Assembly (NCBI GenBank): GCA_035291705.1
Contig: DATDRM010000244.1
Coordinates: forward strand, 1-19,206
DNA length: 19,206 nucleotides
Reading direction: 5' to 3'
Source: DATDRM01 sp035291705
GTDB taxonomy: Bacteria > Chloroflexota > Anaerolineae > Anaerolineales > UBA4823
In this document: positions 1 to 7,258 of the stretch, piece by piece
How positions within the stretch are numbered: the stretch's first letter is position 1
Layout: each line of letters begins with the position of its first letter
Notes under the pieces: generated by a model
The model's input: the letters and a program-made list of their open reading frames with translations, nothing else
Told to the model about the DNA's origin: nothing
Databases searched by the model: none
Translations under genes and position numbers: made by a program

Positions 1-786
1 GTTGAAGGGCTCGACCAGGTCGCTGCCCTTGGGGAAAACGAAGCCCAGCTGATCGCTGGAGATCGAGGGACCGATTAGTTTCAAATCCTCCTTGTTGGCT
101 CCCAGGTAACCCAACCCGGCGGTCTCGTCAATGATCACGCCGTCTGCATCGCCGGAAAGGACCGCCTGGACCGCCAGGCCAAAAGTGTCGAAGGCCATGA
201 TGCGCTCTTCCCCGACGTGTTTCTTGGCAGCTTCATAGTTGGTGGTGCCCACCTGCTCGGCCAGTTTTAAGTTGGGGTCGGCAGCAAACTCCTCGATGTT
301 CTCGAAGCGATCCTCGTCGATGCCCACCAGCAAACGTTGCTCGATGTTTACGTAACCGTCGGAGAAGTCGACCGTCTTGGCGCGCTCCTCGGTGATGGTA
401 ATGCCGTCGGCCGCCATGTCAAACTGGCCTTCAGCCACCGAGGCGATCATCGTGTCCCAGCCGAACTCTTGCCACACCGGTACGCAGTTCATCCGCCGGC
501 AGGCTTCGTTGATGAAATCATAATCCCAACCATCTGCTTCGCCGGTTTCCAGGCTTTCGAAATTGAATGGCAGGTAGGCGTTCTCGATGGCGATCGTGAT
601 CTCACGGCCGCCCAGGTCGGGCAGGACGATCTCTTCGGTCACCTGCGGAGCTTCCGTGGCCGGCGCCTCGGTGACCACCGGGGCCTCGGTCGGCGGAGGG
701 GGCGCCTCGGTGGCGGCAGGGGCGCAGGCCGCCAGGATCATGCTGGCTATGACCAGAATACTGATCAGCAAAAAGATTTTTTTCAT
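1..786 (-). CDS. Amino acid ABC transporter substrate-binding lipoprotein (partial, C-terminus off window)
   Basis: This is a periplasmic-type solute-binding protein of the SBP_bac_3 family, which captures a polar amino acid and delivers it to the permease encoded just upstream. The reading frame is open from the ATG at 786 to the left edge (262 codons), so only the last few dozen residues should be missing. Residues 1-21 form a lipoprotein signal with lipobox LAAC (Cys21). A Thr/Glu/Ala/Pro-rich linker follows to about residue 55, then the binding domain with the family pattern 'AYLPFNFE', 'GWDYDFINEAC', 'FDMAADGITITEERAKTVDFS', ending near 'KGSDLVEPFN'. A GGAGGAG ribosome site at 796-802 lies 9 bases before the ATG and fixes the start. 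Two cysteines in the ligand-binding lobe (around 'EACRRMNC') could form a disulfide. The exact amino acid bound cannot be read from the sequence. Confidence 0.9.
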   Translation of the reverse strand, partial: MKKIFLLISILVIASMILAACAPAATEAPPPPTEAPVVTEAPATEAPQVTEEIVLPDLGGREITIAIENAYLPFNFESLETGEADGWDYDFINEACRRMNCVPVWQEFGWDTMIASVAEGQFDMAADGITITEERAKTVDFSDGYVNIEQRLLVGIDEDRFENIEEFAADPNLKLAEQVGTTNYEAAKKHVGEERIMAFDTFGLAVQAVLSGDADGVIIDETAGLGYLGANKEDLKLIGPSISSDQLGFVFPKGSDLVEPFN

Positions 787-880
787 TTTACTTTTCTCCT
801 CCAGAGAAATAGTTTGGATTGATTGGAAAGGAATTGTTGTTGGCGACTGCTTGGATTATGCTCTCAAACACCTCCTTTTT

Positions 881-955
881 TAGTCGAATAGTCGACCGAT
901 GCTGTGCATCGACCGATGCTTTGCATCGGCGTAGCCTTGTAGTCAGATAGTCAAG
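881..955. repeat. Octamer repeats and two tandem hairpins in the permease/SBP intergenic leader
   Basis: The 243-base gap between permease and binding protein holds ordered repeats. TAGTCGAA/TAGTCGAC (881-896) and TAGTCAGA/TAGTCAAG (940-955) are paired octamers flanking two tandem copies of a GACCGATGCT-TGCATCG unit (894-911 and 911-929). Each unit folds as a short hairpin: GATGC/GCATC around TGT (898-910) and CCGATGC/GCATCGG around TTT (913-929). On the minus strand these lie between the two ABC genes, so they may lower read-through or protect mRNA and shift the binding-protein/permease ratio. That role is inferred. The gap also holds an isolated perfect Shine-Dalgarno match (869-877) without a good start codon behind it. 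Confidence 0.6.
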
Positions 956-1029
956 ATCGACAATTATGTGCGGCCTACGAAGGAGCAACTTTCATAACGA
1001 CAGATAGGGATTTGGTTTATTTAGTAAAG

Positions 1030-1902
1030 CTATTCTTCACTAGTTTTCAAGCGTTTCTCCATATACTTGACTCCGATCGAAAGGATGATGGTCATGCTCA
1101 GATAGAGAAAGGCAAGCGTGTTGTAAGTTTCGGGATACAGAAACGAGCGGGCAACATATTTCTTGCTCAGCTGGGTGATCTCCTCCACCCCGATGACTGA
1201 TACCAGGGAGGATTCTTTGAGCATGGAGATAAAGTCGTTGCCCAGCGGAGGCAAGATGCGTCGGAACGCCTGGGGCAGGACGACCAGGCGCATGGTCTGC
1301 AGCCAATTGAGCCCGAGCGCCCTGGAGGCCTCCAGCTGGCCTTTCTCGATGGATTGAATTCCGGCGCGGAAGATCTCCGAAGAAAAGGCCCCATAATTGA
1401 TCGCCAGGGCAATCACCCCCCGCACAGCAAAATTTACCTCGCGATTGCTTAAATTAGCCAACGCGTTGTCAGGCCCGAGCACGTCGATGGCAGCCAACCA
1501 CTCTCCCAGAGAATTGATTAAAACGATCCCGGCCGGGACGATCACCAGCGCTGTGTAGAAGATCAACACTAAGACCGGCACGCCGCGCACAATTTGCACA
1601 TACAGCATGGCGATATTTCTGAATACAAGGTTTTTTGACATCTGGCCAAAGGCGGTGAGCAAGCCAATCACCATGGCACAAACAAAGGCGATGAGAGTCA
1701 CGATGATGGTCAACCGCAAGCCGACTGCCAGGTATACAATAATTTCCTGGTAGGTGGCGCTGGTGACAAAGTTGTAGACCAGAAAGACGGCTGCCAGCAG
1801 GATCAATAAAGCCCACCAGGGGAATTCCGCCAGGCGGTCGACGACCCGCGTTTGAACCAGGGAGGTGGGTTTAGCGATGCGGGAAGTGGTCGTTGTGCTC
1901 AC
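1030..1902 (-). CDS. Polar amino acid ABC transporter permease (HisM/GlnP family)
   Basis: This is the membrane permease of a polar amino acid importer, working with the binding protein encoded downstream and an ATPase that is not in the window. The 290-residue product has a short polar N-terminus, a first membrane segment at about 28-48 and further segments at about 58-84, 98-130, 160-175 and 255-280. 'RGVPVLVLIFY' (about 106-116) and the EAA loop 'EASRALGLNWLQTMRLVVLP' (191-210), which contacts the ATPase, are typical of the HisMQ/GlnP subfamily. The start is GTG at 1902. A sigma70-type promoter (TTGCCA, 17-base spacer, TATGAT) ends only 8 bases before it and no ribosome site is visible, so the message is probably leaderless. 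The loop around residues 130-155 is somewhat long for the family. Confidence 0.93.
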   Translation of the reverse strand: MSTTTTSRIAKPTSLVQTRVVDRLAEFPWWALLILLAAVFLVYNFVTSATYQEIIVYLAVGLRLTIIVTLIAFVCAMVIGLLTAFGQMSKNLVFRNIAMLYVQIVRGVPVLVLIFYTALVIVPAGIVLINSLGEWLAAIDVLGPDNALANLSNREVNFAVRGVIALAINYGAFSSEIFRAGIQSIEKGQLEASRALGLNWLQTMRLVVLPQAFRRILPPLGNDFISMLKESSLVSVIGVEEITQLSKKYVARSFLYPETYNTLAFLYLSMTIILSIGVKYMEKRLKTSEE

Positions 1903-1910
1903 TGGTTAAA

Positions 1911-1939
1911 ATCATAACCGTTTTTACACCCCCTGGCAA
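1911..1939 (-). promoter_or_regulatory. Promoter of the amino acid permease gene, predicted leaderless
   Basis: Read on the minus strand, TTGCCA (1939-1934) and TATGAT (1916-1911) are separated by exactly 17 bases. Transcription would start about 7 bases on, at 1903-1905, next to the GTG start codon at 1902, leaving almost no 5' leader. This is inferred from consensus spacing only. Confidence 0.6.
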
Positions 1940-1967
1940 GTGACAGATGACATTATATTTCATCCTC

Positions 1968-1996
1968 TTGCGCCAGGGTCTTCAAGGGGTTACAAT
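1968..1996 (+). promoter_or_regulatory. Promoter of folC-lon, predicted leaderless
   Basis: TTGCGC (1968-1973) and TACAAT (1991-1996) are 17 bases apart. The expected transcription start at about 2003-2004 falls 2-3 bases before the folC ATG at 2006. This supports the ATG at 2006 over the in-frame GTG at 1940, which lies upstream of the promoter and so would not be in this transcript. Confidence 0.6.
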
Positions 1997-2005
1997 GCCA
2001 GACAC

Positions 2006-3409
2006 ATGGACACCGACCGCGCTTACCAGCAGACCCTGGATTATCTGTACAGCTTCGTCGATTACAGCTTGCAGCGCTCTGTTCGCTATTCGCCGGAACA
2101 ATTCGACCTGGAGCGCATCCAGGCTTTGATGACTGCACTGGGCAACCCTGAGCGGGACTACCCGATCATCCATGTAGCCGGGACGAAAGGCAAGGGTTCG
2201 GTCGCTTCTTTCTGCGCCAGCGCACTGCGAGCGGCGCGCTATCGCACCGGCTTGTATACCTCGCCCCACCTGGAAGAATACACCGAGCGCATCCAGATCG
2301 ACGGGCAGCCTATCCCCCCGACCGACCTGGTAACCCTGGTGGAGGCAATGAAGCCTCAAATCGAGGCTATCCCCCGCCTGACGACCTTTGAAATCACTAC
2401 CGCCCTGGCTTTCCTGTACTTCAAGCAACAAGGCGTTGGGGCGGCGGTCATTGAGGTCGGGTTAGGAGGGCGGCTGGACGCCACCAATGTGTGCCAGCCA
2501 AAGGTAGCTGTGATCACCTCCCTTTCTTACGATCACACCTATTTGCTGGGCGAGACGCTGGCCGAGATCGCCGCCGAAAAGGGGGGCATTATAAAGTCTG
2601 GCGTGCCGGTGGTACTGGCACCGCAGAAGGACGAGGCGCGCCTGGTGATCGAACGCGTCGCTGCCCAGTGCCAGGCGCCGCTGACCCAGATCGGCCGCGA
2701 TTACCTGTTCGCTCGGGTGGCGCATACTCTCGAGAACCAGACGCTGTTGGTTTGGCCAGCTTCCGATCAATGGCGACTGGACACGTTTATCGAGTCAGGC
2801 GGCGGACACGAATGGGAACCAGTGCGACTGACCATCCCGCTGCTCGGTTATCACCAGGTGGAGAACGCCGCTACGGCTTATGCTGCCCTGCAGGTCGCAC
2901 GCCAGGCTGGCTTTATGGTCGATGAGACTGCCATCCGCCAGGGTTTTAGCGAAGTTTACTGGCCGGCGCGCTTCGAAGTATTGCAGCGTTTCCCGCCGGT
3001 AATCGTCGACTCTGCTCACAATCGCGATTCGGCTGAGAAGCTGCGCAGGGCCCTTGACGATTACTTTCCGGGCTATGCGGTGATATTGGTATTTGGGGCT
3101 TCGGAAGATAAGGACATTCACGGCATGTTTGCCGAGTTGCTGCCGCGCGTGCGGCAGGTTGTGGCGACGAAATCGGTGCATCCGCGCGCCATCGAACCAG
3201 AAGTGCTGGTGGAGATGGTCCACCAGTTTGGGCGCCCAGCCCGCGCCATCCCCCAGGTAGAGGCAGCCCTGGAAGAAGCCCTCGGGTTGGCGGAGGGCGA
3301 GGCGGTTGTCCTGGTAACGGGGAGTATCTTCTTGGCGGCCTCCGCCCGACAGGCCTGGAAAGCGATGCCTGGAGAGAAGCGATTACAATTGATTGGGAAT
3401 CGAAAATGA
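2006..3409 (+). CDS. folC: Bifunctional folylpolyglutamate synthase / dihydrofolate synthase
   Basis: This cytoplasmic Mur-ligase-family enzyme adds glutamate to dihydropteroate and/or folates using ATP. The 467-residue product is of normal length. It shows the P-loop GTKGKGS (59-65), the folate-type 'TSPHL' (85-89), 'LGGRLDATNV', and in the C-terminal domain DSAHN (335-339) in place of the usual DPAHN or DGAHN, ending with 'VTGSIFLAASAR'. The ATG at 2006 is preferred over the in-frame GTG at 1940, because the extra 22 residues do not look like FolC and the likely promoter lies between the two. A weak AGGGG (1985-1989) is the only ribosome-site candidate. The stop overlaps the lon start (ATGA, 3406-3409), so the two genes are co-transcribed and probably translationally coupled. 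Confidence 0.95.
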   Translation: MDTDRAYQQTLDYLYSFVDYSLQRSVRYSPEQFDLERIQALMTALGNPERDYPIIHVAGTKGKGSVASFCASALRAARYRTGLYTSPHLEEYTERIQIDGQPIPPTDLVTLVEAMKPQIEAIPRLTTFEITTALAFLYFKQQGVGAAVIEVGLGGRLDATNVCQPKVAVITSLSYDHTYLLGETLAEIAAEKGGIIKSGVPVVLAPQKDEARLVIERVAAQCQAPLTQIGRDYLFARVAHTLENQTLLVWPASDQWRLDTFIESGGGHEWEPVRLTIPLLGYHQVENAATAYAALQVARQAGFMVDETAIRQGFSEVYWPARFEVLQRFPPVIVDSAHNRDSAEKLRRALDDYFPGYAVILVFGASEDKDIHGMFAELLPRVRQVVATKSVHPRAIEPEVLVEMVHQFGRPARAIPQVEAALEEALGLAEGEAVVLVTGSIFLAASARQAWKAMPGEKRLQLIGNRK

Positions 3410-5934
3410 AAAATAATGATTGGTTTCTAAAGGATGACGAAGAAGAATTTGGCGAGGCGTTGCACCGCCGCACCGAAGAGCTATACGGCGTCCGGGATGC
3501 AGTTGCGAATGATGATGGACTGATCGAATGTCCGGTCTTACCGTTACGCGACCTGGTAGTCTTTCCGCGCATGGTCTCTCCAATCTTTGTCGGCCGGGAG
3601 AGCTCCCTGATGGCGATCGAAGAAGCCCAAATAGATGAGCAGACGATGATCGCTTTAATCCAGCGTGACCCGGAGATCGATGAGCCAGCGACTGGCGACT
3701 TCTTCCCGATCGGTGTGGAGATCGCCGTAGGGCGGCTGCTCAGCATGCCGGATGGTTCCAGCTCTGCCCTGGTTCAAGGCCGCCGCCGGTTGGAGGTGGT
3801 CGAATTTACCCAGGAAGAACCTTTTCTGATCGCTCGTGCCCGCCGTGTCTATGAATCGACCGAGGTGGACCGCCAGACAGATGCTACCATGCGCACTGCC
3901 CTGGAGCTGTTCCAGCGCTGCGTGCAACTGGATCGCAGCCTGCCGGAGGAAGCTTATCTATACGCCCTGAATATCGAAGAGCCGGGTTGGTTGGCGGACA
4001 TGATCGTGACCTCCATCGCACCGCCTTTGGAAGACCGGCAGGAATTGCTGCTGATCCTTGACCCGTTGGAGCGTATCAAGCGGGTGATCAAGTTGCTAGC
4101 CCAGGAGGCCGACGTCCTGGAATTGGAGGATGAGATCCACACTCGGGCGCAAGGAGAAGTGGATCGCACGCAAAGGGAGTTTTACTTGCGCGAGCAGATG
4201 AGGGTGATCCAGACAGAACTGGGGGAGGGAGACCCCTGGACGCGCGAGATTTATGAGCTGCGCAGCCGCGTCGAGGGGGTCAGCTTGCCAGATGAAGTCA
4301 AGGTGCGGGCGCTTAAAGAAGTGGAACGTCTGAGCCAGATGCCTGCTATGTCCCCTGAGGTTGGCATCATTCGCACCTATATCGACTGGATCCTTGACTT
4401 GCCATGGATGGATGCTACCGAGGACAACCTGGACGTGCGCCATGCCGGTGAAGTGTTGGACCAGTACCATTATGGCCTGCCGCGCATCAAGGATCGCATC
4501 CTGGAATATATCGCCGTACGCAGTTTACGTCCCAAGCGCGCCCGCCAACCGATCCTGTGCTTCGTCGGTCCTCCGGGGACGGGTAAAACCTCGCTGGGAA
4601 AGTCGATCAGTGAAGCGCTCGGCCGGAAGTTTGTGCGCCTGTCGCTGGGCGGGGTGCGCGATGAAGCCGAAATCCGCGGCCACCGGCGTACTTATATCGG
4701 CGCCTTGCCAGGGCGCATCCTGCAAACCATGCGCCGCGCCAACACCATCAATCCCCTTTTTATGTTAGACGAGGTGGATAAGCTGGGCCAGGATTTCCGC
4801 GGCGACCCGGCTTCTGCCCTGCTGGAAGTGCTTGACCCGGAACAAAACCACGCTTTCTCAGATCACTACCTGGAATTGGCGTATGACTTGTCGAAGGTGA
4901 TGTTTATCACCACAGCCAATACGTCCGGCACCATCCCGCCAGCCCTGCTAGACCGCATGGAGGTGATGGAGTTCCCTGGCTATGTGGAGGAAGAAAAATT
5001 GGAGATCTCCCGGCGATTCCTGATCCCGCGCCAGCTTGAGGAAAACGGCCTGGAGGAGGCTGAAGTAGCTATCTCCGACCAGGCCTTGCAACGCCTGATT
5101 CGTGAATACACTTACGAGGCCGGCGTGCGCAATCTTGAGCGCGAGATCGGGCGTATCTGCCGAAAATTAGCCCGCCTGAAAGCCGAGAGGAAACGCTATC
5201 CGACTCAGGTGGCGGCCGCGTCGGTCGAACGCTTCCTTGGACCGCCCCAGTTCTTCAACCTGGAGGCCGAACGGCATGACGAGGTCGGCGTTGCCACAGC
5301 CATCGCCTGGACGGAGAACGGCGGGGAGATCATGCCGGTCGAAGTGTTGCTGGTAGAAGGTAAGGGCAACCTGCAGATCACCGGGCAAATCGGAAATGTG
5401 ATGCAGGAGTCAGCTCAGGCGGCGCTCTCGTTTCTGAAGTCTCGTTGCCGTCCATTGGGCGTAGACCCGGACGCCTTCGAAAACGTGGATGTGCATATCC
5501 ACATCCCGGAAGGTGCCATTCCGAAGGACGGGCCCAGCGCCGGGATCACCATCGCCACTGCGCTGATCTCGGCCTTCACCGGTCGCGAAGTGCATAGAGA
5601 GGTGGGCATGACCGGCGAGATCACCCTGCGCGGCCGGGTTTTACCGGTCGGGGGTGTGCGTGAGAAAGTACTGGCAGCTCACCGCGCCGGCCTGAAGACT
5701 GTCATCCTGCCGCGCCGCAACCAGAAAGACTTGATCGATGTACCCAAGCGGGCGCGGGCAGAGTTGAATATTGTCCCCGTCGAGCACATGGACCAGGTGC
5801 TGGAAATTGCCCTGACGGGATCGCTAACTGCCAAGAAAGTCCGCCCGCGGCGGGTGGCGGCAGCGCCCAAAGCCAATCCCGAAAAAACTATCATAACCCC
5901 TGGCGAACCTCCTGTCCTGCAACCGGGCGCTTGA
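3406..5934 (+). CDS. lon: ATP-dependent Lon protease
   Basis: Lon is a cytosolic AAA+ serine protease that degrades misfolded and regulatory proteins. At 842 residues it is a little longer than the E. coli enzyme (784), owing to an acidic N-terminal extension of about 44 residues and a basic/proline-rich C-terminal tail of about 35. Domains in order are: substrate-binding N domain from 'PVLPLRDLVVFP' (about 45-240); coiled-coil region with 'REFYLREQMRVIQTELG'; AAA+ module with Walker A GPPGTGKT (388-395) and Walker B FMLDEVDK (452-459); and the protease domain with catalytic Ser711 in KDGPSAG and Lys754 in GVREKV. The 43-residue Ser-Lys spacing equals that of E. coli Lon (679/722), so the enzyme should be active. 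The start overlaps the folC stop by 4 bases with no strong ribosome site, which suggests coupling. A strong hairpin follows the stop. Confidence 0.97.
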   Translation: MKNNDWFLKDDEEEFGEALHRRTEELYGVRDAVANDDGLIECPVLPLRDLVVFPRMVSPIFVGRESSLMAIEEAQIDEQTMIALIQRDPEIDEPATGDFFPIGVEIAVGRLLSMPDGSSSALVQGRRRLEVVEFTQEEPFLIARARRVYESTEVDRQTDATMRTALELFQRCVQLDRSLPEEAYLYALNIEEPGWLADMIVTSIAPPLEDRQELLLILDPLERIKRVIKLLAQEADVLELEDEIHTRAQGEVDRTQREFYLREQMRVIQTELGEGDPWTREIYELRSRVEGVSLPDEVKVRALKEVERLSQMPAMSPEVGIIRTYIDWILDLPWMDATEDNLDVRHAGEVLDQYHYGLPRIKDRILEYIAVRSLRPKRARQPILCFVGPPGTGKTSLGKSISEALGRKFVRLSLGGVRDEAEIRGHRRTYIGALPGRILQTMRRANTINPLFMLDEVDKLGQDFRGDPASALLEVLDPEQNHAFSDHYLELAYDLSKVMFITTANTSGTIPPALLDRMEVMEFPGYVEEEKLEISRRFLIPRQLEENGLEEAEVAISDQALQRLIREYTYEAGVRNLEREIGRICRKLARLKAERKRYPTQVAAASVERFLGPPQFFNLEAERHDEVGVATAIAWTENGGEIMPVEVLLVEGKGNLQITGQIGNVMQESAQAALSFLKSRCRPLGVDPDAFENVDVHIHIPEGAIPKDGPSAGITIATALISAFTGREVHREVGMTGEITLRGRVLPVGGVREKVLAAHRAGLKTVILPRRNQKDLIDVPKRARAELNIVPVEHMDQVLEIALTGSLTAKKVRPRRVAAAPKANPEKTIITPGEPPVLQPGA

Positions 5935-5940
5935 GGAGAT

Positions 5941-5975
5941 CAACTTCCCGAAAGTTTCGAACTTTCGGGAAGTTG
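5941..5975. terminator. Bidirectional terminator-like hairpin between convergent lon and beta-propeller genes
   Basis: A perfect 16-bp inverted repeat (5941-5956 and 5960-5975) surrounds a 3-base TCG loop, 7 bases after the lon stop and 12 bases before the stop of the convergent gene. On the plus strand it is followed by TTGTTAAGTTGTTAT, which is only moderately T-rich. On the minus strand no T tract follows. Position and stem strength argue for a shared terminator or RNA-processing barrier. Confidence 0.8.
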
Positions 5976-5986
5976 TTGTTAAGTTG

Positions 5987-7258
5987 TTATCTACTACCGC
6001 CAGCTGATTCTACGATCTGGTATACAGCCCCACCACCCCGATCTACCACGAACAGCTCACCGGCTTCGTCCTCGCCGAAGCTGCTGATGTTATACAATGT
6101 GTCGAGGAATTCATGCACTGACCAGCTGATCCCATCCGGTTGTAAGCCCCAAAGCTTTCCGCTGCAATAATCTCCGAGGAAGTAGATACCCTGCATGCCA
6201 GAATATGTCTGGCCGCGGTAAACGTACCCGCCGGTCACAGCACAGCCAGCAACATCGGTTTGGTAGACGAACACCGGGAGAGTCAGGCCGGTTTTGTCGC
6301 AGCTGCCGCCGCTATAGCATTCGAATCCCTCCATGATATTCCAACCGTAGTTTTCACCGCCCTGGCTTCTGGCAGGTTGAAAGTCGACCTCCTCCCACGA
6401 ATTCTGGCCGACATCCCCAATAAAGAGATCGCTGCTGAGGCGATCAAAAGAAAAGCGCCAGGGGTTACGCAAGCCGAGCGCCCAGATCTCCTGCCGGTAG
6501 CCAGGCACGCCAACAAAGGGGTTATCGGTGGGAATGGCATAGGGCTGGTCGCCAGGAATACCGCGGTAATTATTCATGCTCAGGGGGAGAAAGATAAGGT
6601 AGTCACCAAAGGCAGATTGGGTCTGTGTGGATTCAACATCGATGCGCAATAATTTCCCCAGAAGCGAGGCAGGGTCTTGGGCGTTGCCATCCGGGTCGCC
6701 TCCACCGCCCCCATCCCCAGTGCCGATGTAAAGATAATCGTCTGGGCCGAAGGAGAGCTGGCCGCCGTTGTGGTTTTGGTTGCGTGGATGGTTCAGCAAC
6801 AGGATGAGTTGCTCGCTGAGCGGGTCAGCTGCATTGGGCGTGGAGTCGAGATAGAAGCGCGAAACCTCGTTATCGCCATCCAGATTGGTGTAGTAGACGT
6901 AGAAATAATCTTTACCGGAAGCGAAGCCTGGCGGGAAAGCCACGCTGAGCAAGCCTTCCTCGCTGCCGCCAGTGGAAAACGGAGAACGCACCCGGTCAGA
7001 GATATCCAGGAAGATATTCTCGATGACGCCGTTCTTAAGGATCAGGATGCGGCCGCGCTGTTCGATGACGAACAGGCGCCCACTGCCATCCCCAGCGTGG
7101 GTGAGGTGTACCGGTGCTTCCAGCCCGGCGACAACCTGTGTCAAGGAGATTTGCGGCCAAGTTACACCTGGCTGCGCCTGGGTGTTCTGTGTAACTGAGA
7201 TAAAGAGCCCGGCTCCCAGGGCCAGGGAGAGGAAGCAGGAGGAAATGAATTTATTCAT
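5987..7258 (-). CDS. Secreted glucose/sorbosone dehydrogenase-like beta-propeller protein (copy 2)
   Basis: This is an extracytoplasmic six-bladed beta-propeller of the GSDH / soluble PQQ-dependent sugar dehydrogenase family. Members oxidise sugars with PQQ, but many homologues have no known substrate. The 423-residue protein starts with a signal peptide (cleavage probably after 'NTQAQ', about 29). Family motifs include 'AGDGSGRLFVIEQ', NHNGGQ with candidate base His163, 'GPDDYLYIGTGDGG', 'EIWALGLRNPWRFSFD' and 'GENYGWNIMEG'. A loop at about 210-240 carries an inserted YLIFLPLSMNN. The ATG at 7258 is chosen because it begins the signal peptide and overlaps the previous gene's stop (7251-7253) by 8 bases. 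An ATG at 7300 would add 14 polar residues. It is the same length as its upstream neighbour and clearly a duplicate of it. Catalytic activity and PQQ use are unproven. Confidence 0.85.
   Translation of the reverse strand: MNKFISSCFLSLALGAGLFISVTQNTQAQPGVTWPQISLTQVVAGLEAPVHLTHAGDGSGRLFVIEQRGRILILKNGVIENIFLDISDRVRSPFSTGGSEEGLLSVAFPPGFASGKDYFYVYYTNLDGDNEVSRFYLDSTPNAADPLSEQLILLLNHPRNQNHNGGQLSFGPDDYLYIGTGDGGGGGDPDGNAQDPASLLGKLLRIDVESTQTQSAFGDYLIFLPLSMNNYRGIPGDQPYAIPTDNPFVGVPGYRQEIWALGLRNPWRFSFDRLSSDLFIGDVGQNSWEEVDFQPARSQGGENYGWNIMEGFECYSGGSCDKTGLTLPVFVYQTDVAGCAVTGGYVYRGQTYSGMQGIYFLGDYCSGKLWGLQPDGISWSVHEFLDTLYNISSFGEDEAGELFVVDRGGGAVYQIVESAGGSR

Noticed and set aside
788..988. 66-codon minus-strand open frame in the permease/SBP gap
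   Set aside because: It runs through hairpins and octamer repeats, starts without a ribosome site and shows no domain. Only its last 28 codons, after an orphan Shine-Dalgarno, deserve a test.
1940..2005. GTG start 22 codons upstream of folC
   Set aside because: The extra residues do not resemble FolC and the likely promoter for the gene lies within this stretch.
2946..3746. 266-codon minus-strand open frame across the folC/lon junction
   Set aside because: It is antisense to two conserved genes and its product is low-complexity Ser/Pro/Arg-rich, typical of a shadow frame.
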